NCBI RefSeq assembly: GCF_004342605.1
Contig: NZ_SLZL01000010.1
Location: 62,001-126,000, forward strand
From: Caulobacter sp. BK020
GTDB lineage: Bacteria > Pseudomonadota > Alphaproteobacteria > Caulobacterales > Caulobacteraceae
Length of the DNA stretch: 64,000 nucleotides
Direction: 5' to 3'
Made by a program: the position numbers and the translations under genes. This document shows positions 1-9,200 of the stretch, piece after piece; position 1 is the first letter of the stretch; every line of letters begins with the position of its first letter. The notes beneath the pieces were generated by a model. That model ran no database searches. It was not told where the DNA came from and saw only the letters and a program-made list of their open reading frames with translations.

Positions 1-2
1 AC

Positions 3-380
3 GGCCGGCCCGGCCATCCCAAGGACCTGACGGCCCACCACGGCCTGTTCTACACCGGCGGCCGCTCACGAGACGTCTGGCGGTTCGAGCACGCCGAGCA
101 CGGACAATATGCGGTCAGCGTGCCCTCGCCCCTGCGGGTCAACAACGCCGACATCCTGCGTCCCTCTCTGCTGGCCGGCCTGGGCCTGGCCATGCAGCCG
201 GACTTCCTGAGTTGGGAAGACATCAAGAGTGGTTTGCTGGAGGAGGTTCTGCCCGACTGGGCCCCGCCGCCGATCGCCCTGCACCTGGTCACCCCGCCCA
301 GCCCGATCCGGCCGGCAAGGGTGGAGGTGCTGATCGCGTTCCTGGCCAAGCGGATGGCGACCGCGCCTTGGCTGGGGTGA
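3..380 (+). CDS. LysR-family transcriptional regulator, C-terminal part (cut by window start)
   Basis: The frame is open from the first bases of the window to a TGA at 380 and encodes 125 residues, so the N-terminal helix-turn-helix lies outside. What remains reads as the second half of a LysR substrate-binding domain: a strand-helix stretch ending in VNNADILRPSLLAGLGLAMQ, then a PDFLSWEDIKSGLLEEVLPDW segment, then the usual 'LHLVTPP...P.RVEVLIAFLAKRM' tail. LysR proteins bind a small effector here and control a neighbouring, often divergent, operon; the target is not visible. The family is clear; the ligand is unknown. A short GC-rich hairpin follows the stop. Confidence 0.8.
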   Translation, partial: GRPGHPKDLTAHHGLFYTGGRSRDVWRFEHAEHGQYAVSVPSPLRVNNADILRPSLLAGLGLAMQPDFLSWEDIKSGLLEEVLPDWAPPPIALHLVTPPSPIRPARVEVLIAFLAKRMATAPWLG

Positions 381-392
381 GCTAAATAGATG

Positions 393-408
393 CTCCCCAA
401 AAGGGGAG
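393..408. terminator. Short perfect hairpin between convergent genes
   Basis: CTCCCC-AAAA-GGGGAG forms a 6-bp GC stem with a 4-nt loop, 12 nt after the LysR stop and just before the stop of the leftward 41-aa gene. It has no clear U-tract on either side, so it may be a weak terminator or a transcript-end stabiliser serving both genes. Confidence 0.4.
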
Positions 409-414
409 GATCGA

Positions 415-540
415 TCAAGCCATCTCGTGCTTGTCGCTCAGGCACTCGCCAATGGCGCGGGCGCAGCCCGGCAGGCCCAGGGCGCCGATGAACGACATGG
501 CGACCGCACAGACCAGCATCACGGGTTGGAAGAAACGCAT
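415..540 (-). CDS. Small membrane or exported peptide, 41 aa
   Basis: This short frame starts at an ATG preceded by GGAG at a normal distance and ends at TGA. The peptide begins MRFFQPVMLVCAVAMSFIGA, a hydrophobic segment of about 20 residues, followed by LGLPGC and a polar tail with three cysteines in total. It could be a single-pass membrane peptide, or a secreted peptide or lipoprotein-like product (the LPGC resembles a lipobox, but L-P-G-C is not ideal). Codons are strongly GC-ending like those of neighbouring genes, which supports real coding. I do not recognise a family. Confidence 0.55.
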   Translation of the reverse strand: MRFFQPVMLVCAVAMSFIGALGLPGCARAIGECLSDKHEMA

Positions 541-677
541 GCGAAATTCTCCACAGGCCAGTTCGTTCGCGAGGCGAGTTTCAGCCCAGATAAGGCCGAA
601 GCTTGACGTTTGTTCCTACGAACCGAGGATCCGCGTCGGAAAAGCTCAGCATGCGGCAGATATGTCTCACCCGTATG

Positions 678-2102
678 TCAGTCTCCCAAAGCGTAGGCGA
701 CACGAACGGCCTCTATTCGGGCCAGTTTTTCCTCAAGCGGCGACCAGTCGTCGACCTCGGCGATCGGCGCCCACAGAGCCTCGACCTCGTCGATCAGCAG
801 TTCTTCGGGCTCCACCCCCTTGAAAACAGGGCTTTCCAGGCGTTCGGGGCGCTCGGGCTCGAACGCCGACAGCCGGCGGCGGAAGTCGAGGAAAGCTTCC
901 TGGCCGTAGAGGTCCGCGCGCGGACCGGCCAGGGCGCGGACTTGCGACGCCTCGCCGCCGAACCAGTCGAAGAAGAACGGCTCCCAGCGCAATGATTCGC
1001 CGCCGGCCGCCAGCGCCGTGAACGCGGCCTGGACCAGATCGATGTCGTCCTCGGCCGAGCGGCTCTTCAGGCCCAGGCGGTCCAGCATCGCGGCGCGCAG
1101 GGCGTCGCGATAGAGGTCGGAGAAGCTGTTGAGCGTCGCGATCAGGCCGGCGTCGTCGGTGACCAGAGCCAGGCAGCCGGCCAGCTGCTGCAGGTTCCAG
1201 AACACCGCCTCGGGCTGGCGGCCGAAGCTGTAGAGGCCCGAATGGTCGAAATAGGCGGCGGTAAAGTTGGGGTCATTCCTCGGCAGGAACCGCCAGGGGC
1301 CGTAGTCGAAACTCTCGCCCGTCACGACCATGTTGTCGGTGTTGAGCACCCCGTGCACGAAGCCGGCCGCCATCCAGCGGGCCAGCAGACGGGCGCTGGC
1401 GGCGACCGCCTGCTCAAGCAGCACCTTCGGCCGGTCCGGCTGGTCGGCGACGTCCGGAAAGTAGGTCTCGACCGCATGGTCGACCAGCACGGTGATGTTG
1501 TCCCGCCGCTCGAGGAAGGCCTGGCGCTGGAAGGTCCCGAACCGGATGTGGCTGTGCGACAGGCGGGTCAGCACGGCCGAACGGGTGGGACTGGGCTCAT
1601 CGCCGCGTACCAGGGCCTCGCCGGTCTCGACCAGGGAGAAGGCGCGGGAGGTCGGAACGCCCAGGGCCTCCAGCATCGCGGCCGCCAGGATCTCGCGCAC
1701 CCCGCCCTTCAGGGTCAGCCGCCCGTCGCCGGCCCGCGACCACGGCGTCTGGCCCGAGCCCTTGGTGGCCAGGTCCAGCAGCCGGCCGCTGCCGGCCTCC
1801 CGGAGCTGGGCGAACAGAAAGCCGCGCCCGTCGCCCAGGTCGGGATTGTAGCTGCGGAACTGATGGCCGTGATAGCGCATGGCCAGCGGCCCCGGCTGGT
1901 TGTCCGGCAGCGGCGCGAAACGGGCGAAATGCGCCAGCCACTCGGCCTCGGTCAGGCCCTCCAGCCCCACGCTCGCCGCGGCGCGGTCGTTGCGAAACCG
2001 CAGGCGGGTCTGCGGGAACGGCGCGGGCGTCACGGGATCGGCGAACTCGCCCCCCAAGCGCGTGAAGACCGGGTCGGGGCGATAGGCGGCGGAGACGGGC
2101 AT
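678..2102 (-). CDS. selO: Protein adenylyltransferase SelO (YdiU/UPF0061 family)
   Basis: SelO is a kinase-fold enzyme that transfers AMP from ATP to Ser/Thr/Tyr of target proteins and is linked to redox stress responses. The 474-aa product has the family landmarks: PLAMRYHGHQF near residue 75, the KGSGQTPWSR.GDGR.TLKGGVRE block near 113-135, and the catalytic HGVLNTDNM...DYGPW.FL region. The length is normal for the family (about 480 aa). I chose the ATG at 2102 because it begins MPVSAAYRPDPVFTRLGG, a typical SelO start; the frame stays open further upstream but those residues look unlike the family. It stands alone and is divergent from the TonB receptor. Confidence 0.92.
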   Translation of the reverse strand: MPVSAAYRPDPVFTRLGGEFADPVTPAPFPQTRLRFRNDRAAASVGLEGLTEAEWLAHFARFAPLPDNQPGPLAMRYHGHQFRSYNPDLGDGRGFLFAQLREAGSGRLLDLATKGSGQTPWSRAGDGRLTLKGGVREILAAAMLEALGVPTSRAFSLVETGEALVRGDEPSPTRSAVLTRLSHSHIRFGTFQRQAFLERRDNITVLVDHAVETYFPDVADQPDRPKVLLEQAVAASARLLARWMAAGFVHGVLNTDNMVVTGESFDYGPWRFLPRNDPNFTAAYFDHSGLYSFGRQPEAVFWNLQQLAGCLALVTDDAGLIATLNSFSDLYRDALRAAMLDRLGLKSRSAEDDIDLVQAAFTALAAGGESLRWEPFFFDWFGGEASQVRALAGPRADLYGQEAFLDFRRRLSAFEPERPERLESPVFKGVEPEELLIDEVEALWAPIAEVDDWSPLEEKLARIEAVRVAYALGD

Positions 2103-2368
2103 GGCGGGGACATGAGCCGCCCGGCCGCCGGACGCAAGCGCGCCGACCTCATTTGCAGGCCGGCGGAAGGTTGGGGATGGTCGCCGAACGCTGTCGCTTC
2201 CACGCAACAGCCGTTCTCGAACCGTTAATCCATAAGGTTTCTCCTTGCCGAGACACCAGCGGAACCGTAACCCTTGCGTGTCAATTCGAACAATCGTTCG
2301 GGTCAAGACCAAATCAAAAGGCGGGGGCGGCGCAAGCGCTCAAGCCATAAAACGAACCGAGGTAGGAA

Positions 2369-4897
2369 ATGCGCTTTACACAGGTGCTTTGCGGCACGGC
2401 GTCCGCCGTCGTGCTCGCCGGTCTGACCCCGCTGGCGGCTCAGGCCCAAACCGCCGCCCAGGATACCGAAATCCCCACCGTCGACAGCATCGTCGTCACC
2501 GCCCAGAAGCGCGAGCAGAACCTGCAGGACGTGCCCGTGGTGGTCACCGCGGTCAGCGCCAAGCTGCTGCAGGACACCGGCGTCAAGAACATCAAGGACC
2601 TGACGATCCTGACCCCCGGCCTGACCGTCACCTCGACCTCGTCGGAAGCCTCGACCACCGCCCGCATCCGCGGCGTCGGCACGGTCGGCGACAATCCCGG
2701 CCTGGAAAGCTCGGTCGGCGTGGTGATCGACGGCGTCTATCGCCCGCGCAACGGCGTCGGCTTCGGCGACCTGGGCCAGATGGAGCGCATCGAGGTCCTG
2801 AAGGGCCCGCAAGGCACGCTGTTCGGCAAGAGCACCTCGGCCGGCGTCATCAACATCGTCACCAAGGAGCCGGAATTCGGCTTCGGCGCCGAGGCCGAGG
2901 CGACGATCGGCAACTTCAACGCCCACGGCCTGGCCGCCTCGGTGACCGGGCCGCTGTTCGGCAGCGAGACCCTGGCCGCCCGCCTGTACGTGGCCGCGCG
3001 CGAGCGCGACGGCTATAACGACGTGGTCACCGGCAAGGGCCCCAGCGACCGGGACGAGGACGCCGACCAGGGCTTCTACACCGTCCGCGGCCAGCTGCTG
3101 TTCGTGCCGGACGACAAGTCGACCTTCCGGCTGATCGCCGACTACACCAAGCGCGACGAGAACTGCTGCGGCGCCGTGCAGATCCGCACCGGCCCGACCG
3201 CTGGCATCCTGGCCCTGGTGAATGGCGGTCCAGCTCTGGCCGCCACCGCCGATCCCTACGCCCGCGTCGCCTATTCGAACCGCGGCGCGCCGTCGTCGAT
3301 CGAGGACAAGGGCGTGTCGCTGCAAGGCGTGATCGACACCGACTTCGGCGAGATCACCTCGATCTCGGCCATCCGCAACTGGCGCACCGACAACGGCCAG
3401 GACTCCGATTTCAGCACCGCCGACATCGCCTATCGCAACAAGGACGGCACCAACTACAGCGAGTTCACCACATTCAGCCAGGAAATCCGTCTGGCGGGCC
3501 AGACGGACAAGTTCGACTGGCTGGTCGGCGCGTTCCTGGCCGACGAGCACCTGGATAACAAGGCCAACTTCCTCTACGGCAACAACTACGAACAGTATCT
3601 GGGTCGCCTGCTGTCGCTTTCGGCGTCCCCCGCCACCGGCGGCATCCCCAACTTCATCGCCCTGCTGCTGAACCGCGCACCCAACACCAGCTTCGTCGGC
3701 GGCCAAGGCCTGCGCGACCAGTACAAGCAGCGCGCCACCACCGTCGCCGGCTTCACCAACAACACCTGGCACGTGACTGACGCCTTCGACATCACGGCCG
3801 GCCTGCGCTACTCGATCGACAAGAAGGACCTGGACACCTACCAGACCAACAGCGACGGCGGCGTCGCCTGCGCCACCGCCATGTCGCCGGCCGGCCAGGC
3901 CCGCATCGCCGGCATCGTCGGGGCGGCCAACGCCGGCACGGTGATCGGCAACCTCTGCCTGCCCTGGGCCAATCCGCTGTTCAACGGCCGCGGCACCAAT
4001 CAGAAGCGTTCGGACAAGGAATGGAGCGGCACCATCAAGGCCTCGTACCGCTTCTCGCCGCAGGTCTTCAGCTACGCTTCCTACGCCCGCGGCTACAAGG
4101 GCGGCGGCTTCAACCTGGACCGCACCCAGTCGTCCAACGGTCTGCCCAGCGGCAGCCTGGGCGTCGTGCCGATCAAGGACACTTCGTTCCCGGCCGAATT
4201 CGTCGACAGCTATGAAGTCGGCCTGAAGAACACCCTGTTCGACCGCACGGTGCTGTTCAACGTCACGGGCTTCTATCAAAAGTTCAGCGACTTCCAGCTG
4301 AACACGTTCCTGGGCACCTCGTTCGCGGTGCGCTCGATCGAGGAAGTGACCTCCAAGGGCGTCGACGTCGACTTCCTGTGGTTCACCCCGGTGCACGGCC
4401 TGTCGATCCAGAGCGGCTACAGCTACTCCAAGACCGAGTACGGCGACCAGCCGGTGGCCAACGACCCGACCAACGCCCTGTCGCAGCTGCCGGGCAACCG
4501 GATGTCGCTGGCGCCGGAGCACTCCGCCTCGTTCTCGGCGACCTACGAACGCCCGATCGGCGCCAGCCTCAAGGCTCGCGCCAACATCGGCGCCAAGTAC
4601 ACCTCCAACTACAACACGGGTTCGGACCTGTTCCCGCCGAAGATCCAGAGCGGCTTCACCGTGGTGAACGGCCGGATCGGCATCGGCTCGCAGGACGACA
4701 AGTGGACCGTGGAGCTGTGGGGCCAGAACCTGCTGAACGAGAAGTACCTGCAGGTGGCGTTCAACGGCACCCTGCAAGGCTCGTCGGGCCTGAGCGCCAC
4801 GAACAAGATCTACAACCCGGCGCTGGACACCATCACCTACGACGCGTTCCTGGGCGCGCCGCGCACCTACGGCCTGACCTTGCGGGCCAAGTATTAG
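2369..4897 (+). CDS. TonB-dependent outer-membrane receptor, 842 aa
   Basis: An outer-membrane beta-barrel that takes up a scarce ligand using TonB energy. The sequence shows a signal peptide (residues 1-26, cleavage after AQA), a DSIVVTAQKREQNLQDVPVVV plug start near 39-60, plug motifs RIRGVGT, YRPRNGVGF, 'MERIEVLKGPQGTLFGKSTSAGVINIVTKEP', and a barrel ending in 'RTYGLTLRAKY' with a C-terminal aromatic residue. An AGGTAGG-like ribosome binding site precedes the ATG. It belongs to the large Caulobacter/sphingomonad receptor group used for sugars, aromatic compounds or other nutrients. No ligand-specific enzyme lies in the same operon; the following gene is behind a terminator, so the substrate is undetermined. 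Confidence 0.9.
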   Translation: MRFTQVLCGTASAVVLAGLTPLAAQAQTAAQDTEIPTVDSIVVTAQKREQNLQDVPVVVTAVSAKLLQDTGVKNIKDLTILTPGLTVTSTSSEASTTARIRGVGTVGDNPGLESSVGVVIDGVYRPRNGVGFGDLGQMERIEVLKGPQGTLFGKSTSAGVINIVTKEPEFGFGAEAEATIGNFNAHGLAASVTGPLFGSETLAARLYVAARERDGYNDVVTGKGPSDRDEDADQGFYTVRGQLLFVPDDKSTFRLIADYTKRDENCCGAVQIRTGPTAGILALVNGGPALAATADPYARVAYSNRGAPSSIEDKGVSLQGVIDTDFGEITSISAIRNWRTDNGQDSDFSTADIAYRNKDGTNYSEFTTFSQEIRLAGQTDKFDWLVGAFLADEHLDNKANFLYGNNYEQYLGRLLSLSASPATGGIPNFIALLLNRAPNTSFVGGQGLRDQYKQRATTVAGFTNNTWHVTDAFDITAGLRYSIDKKDLDTYQTNSDGGVACATAMSPAGQARIAGIVGAANAGTVIGNLCLPWANPLFNGRGTNQKRSDKEWSGTIKASYRFSPQVFSYASYARGYKGGGFNLDRTQSSNGLPSGSLGVVPIKDTSFPAEFVDSYEVGLKNTLFDRTVLFNVTGFYQKFSDFQLNTFLGTSFAVRSIEEVTSKGVDVDFLWFTPVHGLSIQSGYSYSKTEYGDQPVANDPTNALSQLPGNRMSLAPEHSASFSATYERPIGASLKARANIGAKYTSNYNTGSDLFPPKIQSGFTVVNGRIGIGSQDDKWTVELWGQNLLNEKYLQVAFNGTLQGSSGLSATNKIYNPALDTITYDAFLGAPRTYGLTLRAKY

Positions 4898-4967
4898 ATC
4901 CGGGGATCCGCCCCCTCGGCGAAAGTCGGAAGGGCGGAGACAAGGACAGAAGGCGGAAGGGCGATCC

Positions 4968-4988
4968 GGGCGACCGGGTCGCCCTTTT
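4968..4988 (+). terminator. Rho-independent terminator after the TonB receptor
   Basis: GGGCGA-CCGGG-TCGCCC followed directly by TTTT, about 70 nt after the receptor stop. The stem can extend to 8 bp with a tighter loop. It separates the receptor transcript from the M28 peptidase gene. Confidence 0.7.
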
Positions 4989-5080
4989 CGTTGGGCTCTT
5001 TTTCGCCCTTAACCAAGCTTTCCTCGAACCCCGAAGCGCCCCACCCTGCGGTGGGGGATTCGCTGCGGGAGGCCCATCGC

Positions 5081-7537
5081 ATGAAGACCATCCGGCTGCT
5101 CGGCGTCTGGGTCTGTCTGCTGCTGGGCCTGGCGATCGCCAACCTGGCCCTGCGAACGCCCCCGCCCCTGCCGGCCAACGCCCCCGCCGATCAGTTCTCG
5201 GCCGGCCGCGCCATGGCCGACGTCCGCGCCATCGGCCGCAAGCCGCATCCGATCGGCTCCGCCGAGATCGTCCGGGTGCGCGACCATCTGCTCTCGCGGA
5301 TCAACGGCCTGGGGCTGAAGGTGCTGGTGCGGCCGGGCGAGGGGGTGCGCGAGGCGGCCAGGTGGTCTCCCCGTTCGGTGGCCGTCGGCGCCGTCCAGAA
5401 CATCGTCGCCACCCTGCCGGGGACGAACGGCGACGCCCCGGCGGTGCTGGTGATGAGCCACTACGACACCGTCCACAACTCGCCCGGCGCCGCCGACGAC
5501 TCGGCCGGGGTCGCCGCCGCCCTGGAAATCGCACGCGCCCTGAAGGCCGGCCCCGCCCCGGCTCGCGATGTGATCTTCCTGTTCACCGACGGCGAGGAGC
5601 CGGGCCTGCTGGGCGCCGAGGCCTTCTTCGCCCGCGACCCGCTGCGCGAGCATGTGGGCGTGGTGGTCAACCTGGAGGCCCGGGGCGACGCCGGGCGGGC
5701 GGCCATGTTCCAGACCGGTCCCGACAGCGGCGACCTGGTCCGCCTCTACGCCGGCGCGGCCCGTCAGCCGACCGCCAATTCGCTGGCCGCCGCCATCTAT
5801 GCGCGGATGCCCAACGACACCGACCTCACCCACGCCCTGCGCAAGGGCCTGCCGGGGCTGAACTTCGCCTTCATTGACGACCAGCTGGCCTATCACACGC
5901 CGCTGGCCACGCCCGAGCATCTGGACCAGGGCAGCCTGCAGAACCTGGGCGACCAGGCCCTGCCCGCCGTTCGAGCCCTGGCCATGGGCGCGACCCTGCC
6001 CTCGAAGTCGCCGGACCTGATCTATTCCGATGTCCTGGCCCGGGTCCTGGTGGCCTATCCGGTGAATGTCGGCTGGGCGATCCTGGCGGTGGCGGGCGTG
6101 CTGATCCTGTTCACCGGCTTTCGCGCCCTGCGCGGTAAGGCCGTGACCTTCGTCGAAATCCTGCGCGGGATCGCCGGTTTCCTGCTGCTGGGATCCGCTG
6201 CGGTGCTGGCCCTGCACCTGGCGGGCCGGCTGATCGGGATCGGCGACCAGCAGCGCTATTACGCGATGCTGGGCCAGTTCAACCTGCTGCTGCCCGGCGC
6301 GGGGATCCTGCTGATCGGGGTGTGCCTGACCGTCCTGACCCTGCAGGCGCGGGGCGCCGGCGGGGTCTGGGGTCGCATCTGGATCAGCCTGGCCGGCCTG
6401 GCGGCCGGCGGCGCGTGCAGCCTGATCGGCGGCTTCGACCAGATCGGCCTGGGCCTCGGCGTCGCGGTCGTCGTCCTGGCCTGGCTGAGCCTGGGCAAGG
6501 GCGTGGGGGTGTTCGGCGCCTGGCTGGGCGCGCTGCTGGTCGTGCTGGGCCTGGCGGTCGCGGTGCAGGCCCTGCTGCCGGGCGGCTCGGTGATGCTGGC
6601 CTGGCCGCTGCTGGCCGCCAGCCTGGCGGCCGCCCTGGTCATGGCCGTCGGCGGGACCCGCGACCGCCGTGTCGCCTGGGTCCTGACCCTGGTGGTCGCT
6701 CTGATCGCCATCGCCGTCGTCGCCCAGCTGGGCGCGTGGGGGGCCTGGACCTTCGCGGGCGTGGGCCTGACCGAGCCTGCGGTGCTAGCGGCGTTCGCGA
6801 TCCTCGCCGCCCCGGCCCTGCTGCCCCTGGCCTTCGACTTCGCCGCCTATCGCTGGGCCCCGGCCTTCGCCGGCGTCGCCGTGGCGGCGGGCGCGGGCTT
6901 GCTGGTCTATGCCGGCCTGGACGACGGCGGGCCGACCCGGCCGCAAATCGTCGAGGCCAGCCACCTGGCCGACCTCTCGACGGGCACGGCCTGGCGGGTG
7001 TCGCCGCAACCGCGTCTGGATCCCTGGTCGCGGGTGGTGCTGTCGGACAACGACGCCCGGCCGGTGCGCCAGGCCTATCCGCCGCTGTACCGCGAGCCTG
7101 TGTGGATGGCCCCGACCCCCGTGCTGCCGGTCGAGCGGCCGGTGCTGTCGATCGACCGGGCCGGCGACCGCCTGCTGGTGCGCGCCGTGCCCACGGCCGG
7201 GGCCGAGGTCCTGACCCTGCGCCTGCGGCCCAGCATCGCCCTGCACGAGCCGCGCCTGAACGGCCGGCCGATCGCCCTGCCCACCCAGGCCGGCGAATGG
7301 TCCAGCCTCAGCTACCACGCGCCCGATCCCAACGGCGTCACCCTCAGCTTCACCGCCCGTCCGGCCGGCAAGGTCGAGGTGGCCGTGGTCGAGATCCGCG
7401 ACGGCTGGCCGCGCGGCGTCTCGGCCATTCCCGCCAAGCCGGCGGGGCTGATGGCCATGGGCTATTCGGACAAGACCATCGTGCTGGATCGCGGCGCGCT
7501 GGCCTGGCCGGCCTATGTGGAAGGGGCGACAGAGTAG
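5081..7537 (+). CDS. M28-family zinc metallopeptidase with C-terminal membrane domain, 818 aa
   Basis: An N-terminal membrane anchor (about residues 5-24) leads into an M28 aminopeptidase domain with the co-catalytic zinc ligands visible: H127 and D129 (SHYDT), D139/D140, the general-base pair E172-E173 (DGEEPG), D203, and H272 (AYHTP). About 8-9 hydrophobic segments follow (residues about 325-620), then a soluble C-terminal domain. This architecture resembles ER metallopeptidase-1/FXNA-like proteins, whose peptidase domain faces the non-cytoplasmic side. The ATG at 5081 has GGGAGG upstream; a longer in-frame start at 4991 lies inside the preceding terminator region and is unlikely. Physiological substrate unknown. 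Confidence 0.85.
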   Translation: MKTIRLLGVWVCLLLGLAIANLALRTPPPLPANAPADQFSAGRAMADVRAIGRKPHPIGSAEIVRVRDHLLSRINGLGLKVLVRPGEGVREAARWSPRSVAVGAVQNIVATLPGTNGDAPAVLVMSHYDTVHNSPGAADDSAGVAAALEIARALKAGPAPARDVIFLFTDGEEPGLLGAEAFFARDPLREHVGVVVNLEARGDAGRAAMFQTGPDSGDLVRLYAGAARQPTANSLAAAIYARMPNDTDLTHALRKGLPGLNFAFIDDQLAYHTPLATPEHLDQGSLQNLGDQALPAVRALAMGATLPSKSPDLIYSDVLARVLVAYPVNVGWAILAVAGVLILFTGFRALRGKAVTFVEILRGIAGFLLLGSAAVLALHLAGRLIGIGDQQRYYAMLGQFNLLLPGAGILLIGVCLTVLTLQARGAGGVWGRIWISLAGLAAGGACSLIGGFDQIGLGLGVAVVVLAWLSLGKGVGVFGAWLGALLVVLGLAVAVQALLPGGSVMLAWPLLAASLAAALVMAVGGTRDRRVAWVLTLVVALIAIAVVAQLGAWGAWTFAGVGLTEPAVLAAFAILAAPALLPLAFDFAAYRWAPAFAGVAVAAGAGLLVYAGLDDGGPTRPQIVEASHLADLSTGTAWRVSPQPRLDPWSRVVLSDNDARPVRQAYPPLYREPVWMAPTPVLPVERPVLSIDRAGDRLLVRAVPTAGAEVLTLRLRPSIALHEPRLNGRPIALPTQAGEWSSLSYHAPDPNGVTLSFTARPAGKVEVAVVEIRDGWPRGVSAIPAKPAGLMAMGYSDKTIVLDRGALAWPAYVEGATE

Positions 7538-7542
7538 CGACC

Positions 7543-7619
7543 GGGGACATGCACTCGTGCGTGTCCCCAAACCTAATGTGGCGCTCCGTGGATGGGGACA
7601 CGCACAAGTGCGCGTCCCC
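7543..7619. repeat. Pair of GGGGACA-type palindromic REP elements
   Basis: Two 26-bp imperfect palindromes (7543-7568 and 7594-7619), each beginning GGGGACA and ending TGTCCCC or CGTCCCC, separated by 25 nt. They sit between the end of the M28 gene and the convergent aldehyde dehydrogenase. The same unit recurs at 16269, 34351/34403 and 40659/40711. The layout resembles paired REP sequences that are mobilised by REP-associated tyrosine transposases; no transposase is in this window. Confidence 0.75.
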
Positions 7620-7643
7620 GGCTCCGGATCGCGATGAGGCGTT

Positions 7644-9083
7644 CTACTCCGCCGCCTGCCTGGCCGAATAGCCCAGCACGGCCTTGGTCTCCAGGAACTC
7701 GCCGAACGCGTGGTCGCCCCATTCGCGGCCGTTGCCGCTCATCTTGTAGCCGCCGAACGGGGCCATCAGGTCGGGGCCGGCGCCGTTCAGGATCACCTGG
7801 CCGGCCCGCAGCTTCGAGGCCACCGCGCGCACCTGGTCCTGGTCGGCGCCCGAGACATAGGCGGCCAGGCCGTATTCGGTGTCGTTGCCGATCTCGACCG
7901 CCTGGTCCACGCCGTCATAGCCGAGGATGGCCAGCACCGGACCGAAGATCTCTTCCTTGGCGATGGTCATGTCCGAGGTGACGTTGGCGAACACGGTCGG
8001 CTTGACGTAGTAGCCGGTCTCCAGCCCTTCCGGCTTGCCCGGACCGCCGGCGACCAGGGTCGCGCCCTCGTCGACGCCCTTCTGGATCAGGCCCTGGATC
8101 TTGTTCCACTGCACTTCGGAGACCACGGGCCCGAGCTTGGAATTGCCGTTCGGGTCGCCCACCGTGTGGGCCTCGGCGGCGGCCTTGGCGATGGCGATCA
8201 CCTCGTCCATGCGCTTTTGCGGGACCAGCATCCGGGTCGGAGCGTTGCACGACTGGCCCGAGTTCATCATCACCGAGGCCACGCCGCCGCCGACGGCCTT
8301 CTGGAAGTCGGCGTCGTCGAGGATGATGTTGGGGCTCTTGCCGCCCAGCTCCTGGTGCACGCGCTTGACGGTCGGAGCGGCGTTGCGGGCCACCTCGATC
8401 CCGGCCCGGGTCGAGCCGGTGAACGAGACCATGTCCACCTCGGGGTGCGAGCTCAGCGCCGCGCCCACCGTCGGTCCGTCGCCGTTGACCAGGTTGTAGA
8501 CCCCGGCCGGCACGCCGGCGGCGGCCAGGATCTCGGTCCAGACCCAGGCCGAGAACGGGGCCACTTCCGAGGGCTTGAGCACCATGGTGCAGCCGGTGGC
8601 CAGGGCCGGCGCGACCTTGCAGGCGATCTGGTTGATCGGCCAGTTCCACGGCGTGATGAAGGCGCAGACCCCGATCGGTTCCTTGACCAGCCGGGTCGTG
8701 CCGCGATCCTCCTCGAAGCGATAGTCCTTCAGCACCTGCAGGGCGGTCTGGACGTGGGCGATCCCCATGGCCGCCTGGGCCCGCTGGGCCAGCCACGACG
8801 GGGCGCCCATCTCCTCGGTGATGGCCTTGGCCATGTCCTCGAAGCGCTTCTGATATTCGGCGATGATCCGCTCGAGCAGGTCGACGCGCTCTTCGCGGCT
8901 CGTCTGGGAGTAGCTGGCGAAGGCCTTGCGGGCGGCGCGGACCGCGAGATCGACATCCTCGGCCGCGCCCAGCGTCACCCGGCCGGCGACGGCCTCGGTG
9001 GCGGGATTGATCACGTCCACCGTGGTGGAACCCTTGGGCTCGACCCACTGACCGTCGATGTAGAACTTCAGGTAGTCGCGCAT
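7644..9083 (-). CDS. NAD(P)-dependent aldehyde dehydrogenase, 479 aa
   Basis: Oxidises an aldehyde to the acid with NAD(P)+. The whole aldehyde dehydrogenase fold is present: cofactor loop 'ITPWNWPINQI.CKVAPALA', the K in TMVLKPSE, 'FTGST', the general-base Glu in HQELGGKSPN and the nucleophile Cys in NSGQSCNAPTR, with 'EIFGPVL' and the C-terminal 'PFGGYKMSGNGREWG'. This subgroup carries many 'aldehyde dehydrogenase family' enzymes of unknown substrate. The ATG at 9083 has GGAGGAG upstream. It is a single gene. An aromatic aldehyde is one possible substrate because a feruloyl-CoA-synthase-like gene lies 9 kb away, but that is only a guess. Confidence 0.9.
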   Translation of the reverse strand: MRDYLKFYIDGQWVEPKGSTTVDVINPATEAVAGRVTLGAAEDVDLAVRAARKAFASYSQTSREERVDLLERIIAEYQKRFEDMAKAITEEMGAPSWLAQRAQAAMGIAHVQTALQVLKDYRFEEDRGTTRLVKEPIGVCAFITPWNWPINQIACKVAPALATGCTMVLKPSEVAPFSAWVWTEILAAAGVPAGVYNLVNGDGPTVGAALSSHPEVDMVSFTGSTRAGIEVARNAAPTVKRVHQELGGKSPNIILDDADFQKAVGGGVASVMMNSGQSCNAPTRMLVPQKRMDEVIAIAKAAAEAHTVGDPNGNSKLGPVVSEVQWNKIQGLIQKGVDEGATLVAGGPGKPEGLETGYYVKPTVFANVTSDMTIAKEEIFGPVLAILGYDGVDQAVEIGNDTEYGLAAYVSGADQDQVRAVASKLRAGQVILNGAGPDLMAPFGGYKMSGNGREWGDHAFGEFLETKAVLGYSARQAAE

Positions 9084-9152
9084 GCCGTGCTCCTCCGGGC
9101 TGGGGCGGTTCACGTCCGGACGGACGGCGGCCCTCGTTCAAACATCCATTTT

Positions 9153-9167
9153 AATGATCATTGATCA
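9153..9167. promoter_or_regulatory. Possible operator upstream of the aldehyde dehydrogenase gene
   Basis: AATGATCATT is a perfect 10-bp palindrome, immediately followed by a second TGATCA. It lies about 75 nt upstream of the aldehyde dehydrogenase start in an unusually AT-rich patch. It is consistent with a dimeric repressor or activator site, but no cognate regulator is evident. Confidence 0.3.
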
Positions 9168-9200
9168 CTGGGGAAGGGGCGATCGTCGGCCGCCCTCGCG

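Noticed and set aside
2303-4777. An 824-codon frame antisense to the first TonB receptor
   Set aside because: The translation is repetitive Gly/Val/Asp/Gln without a domain and mirrors the third-base GC bias of the receptor gene.
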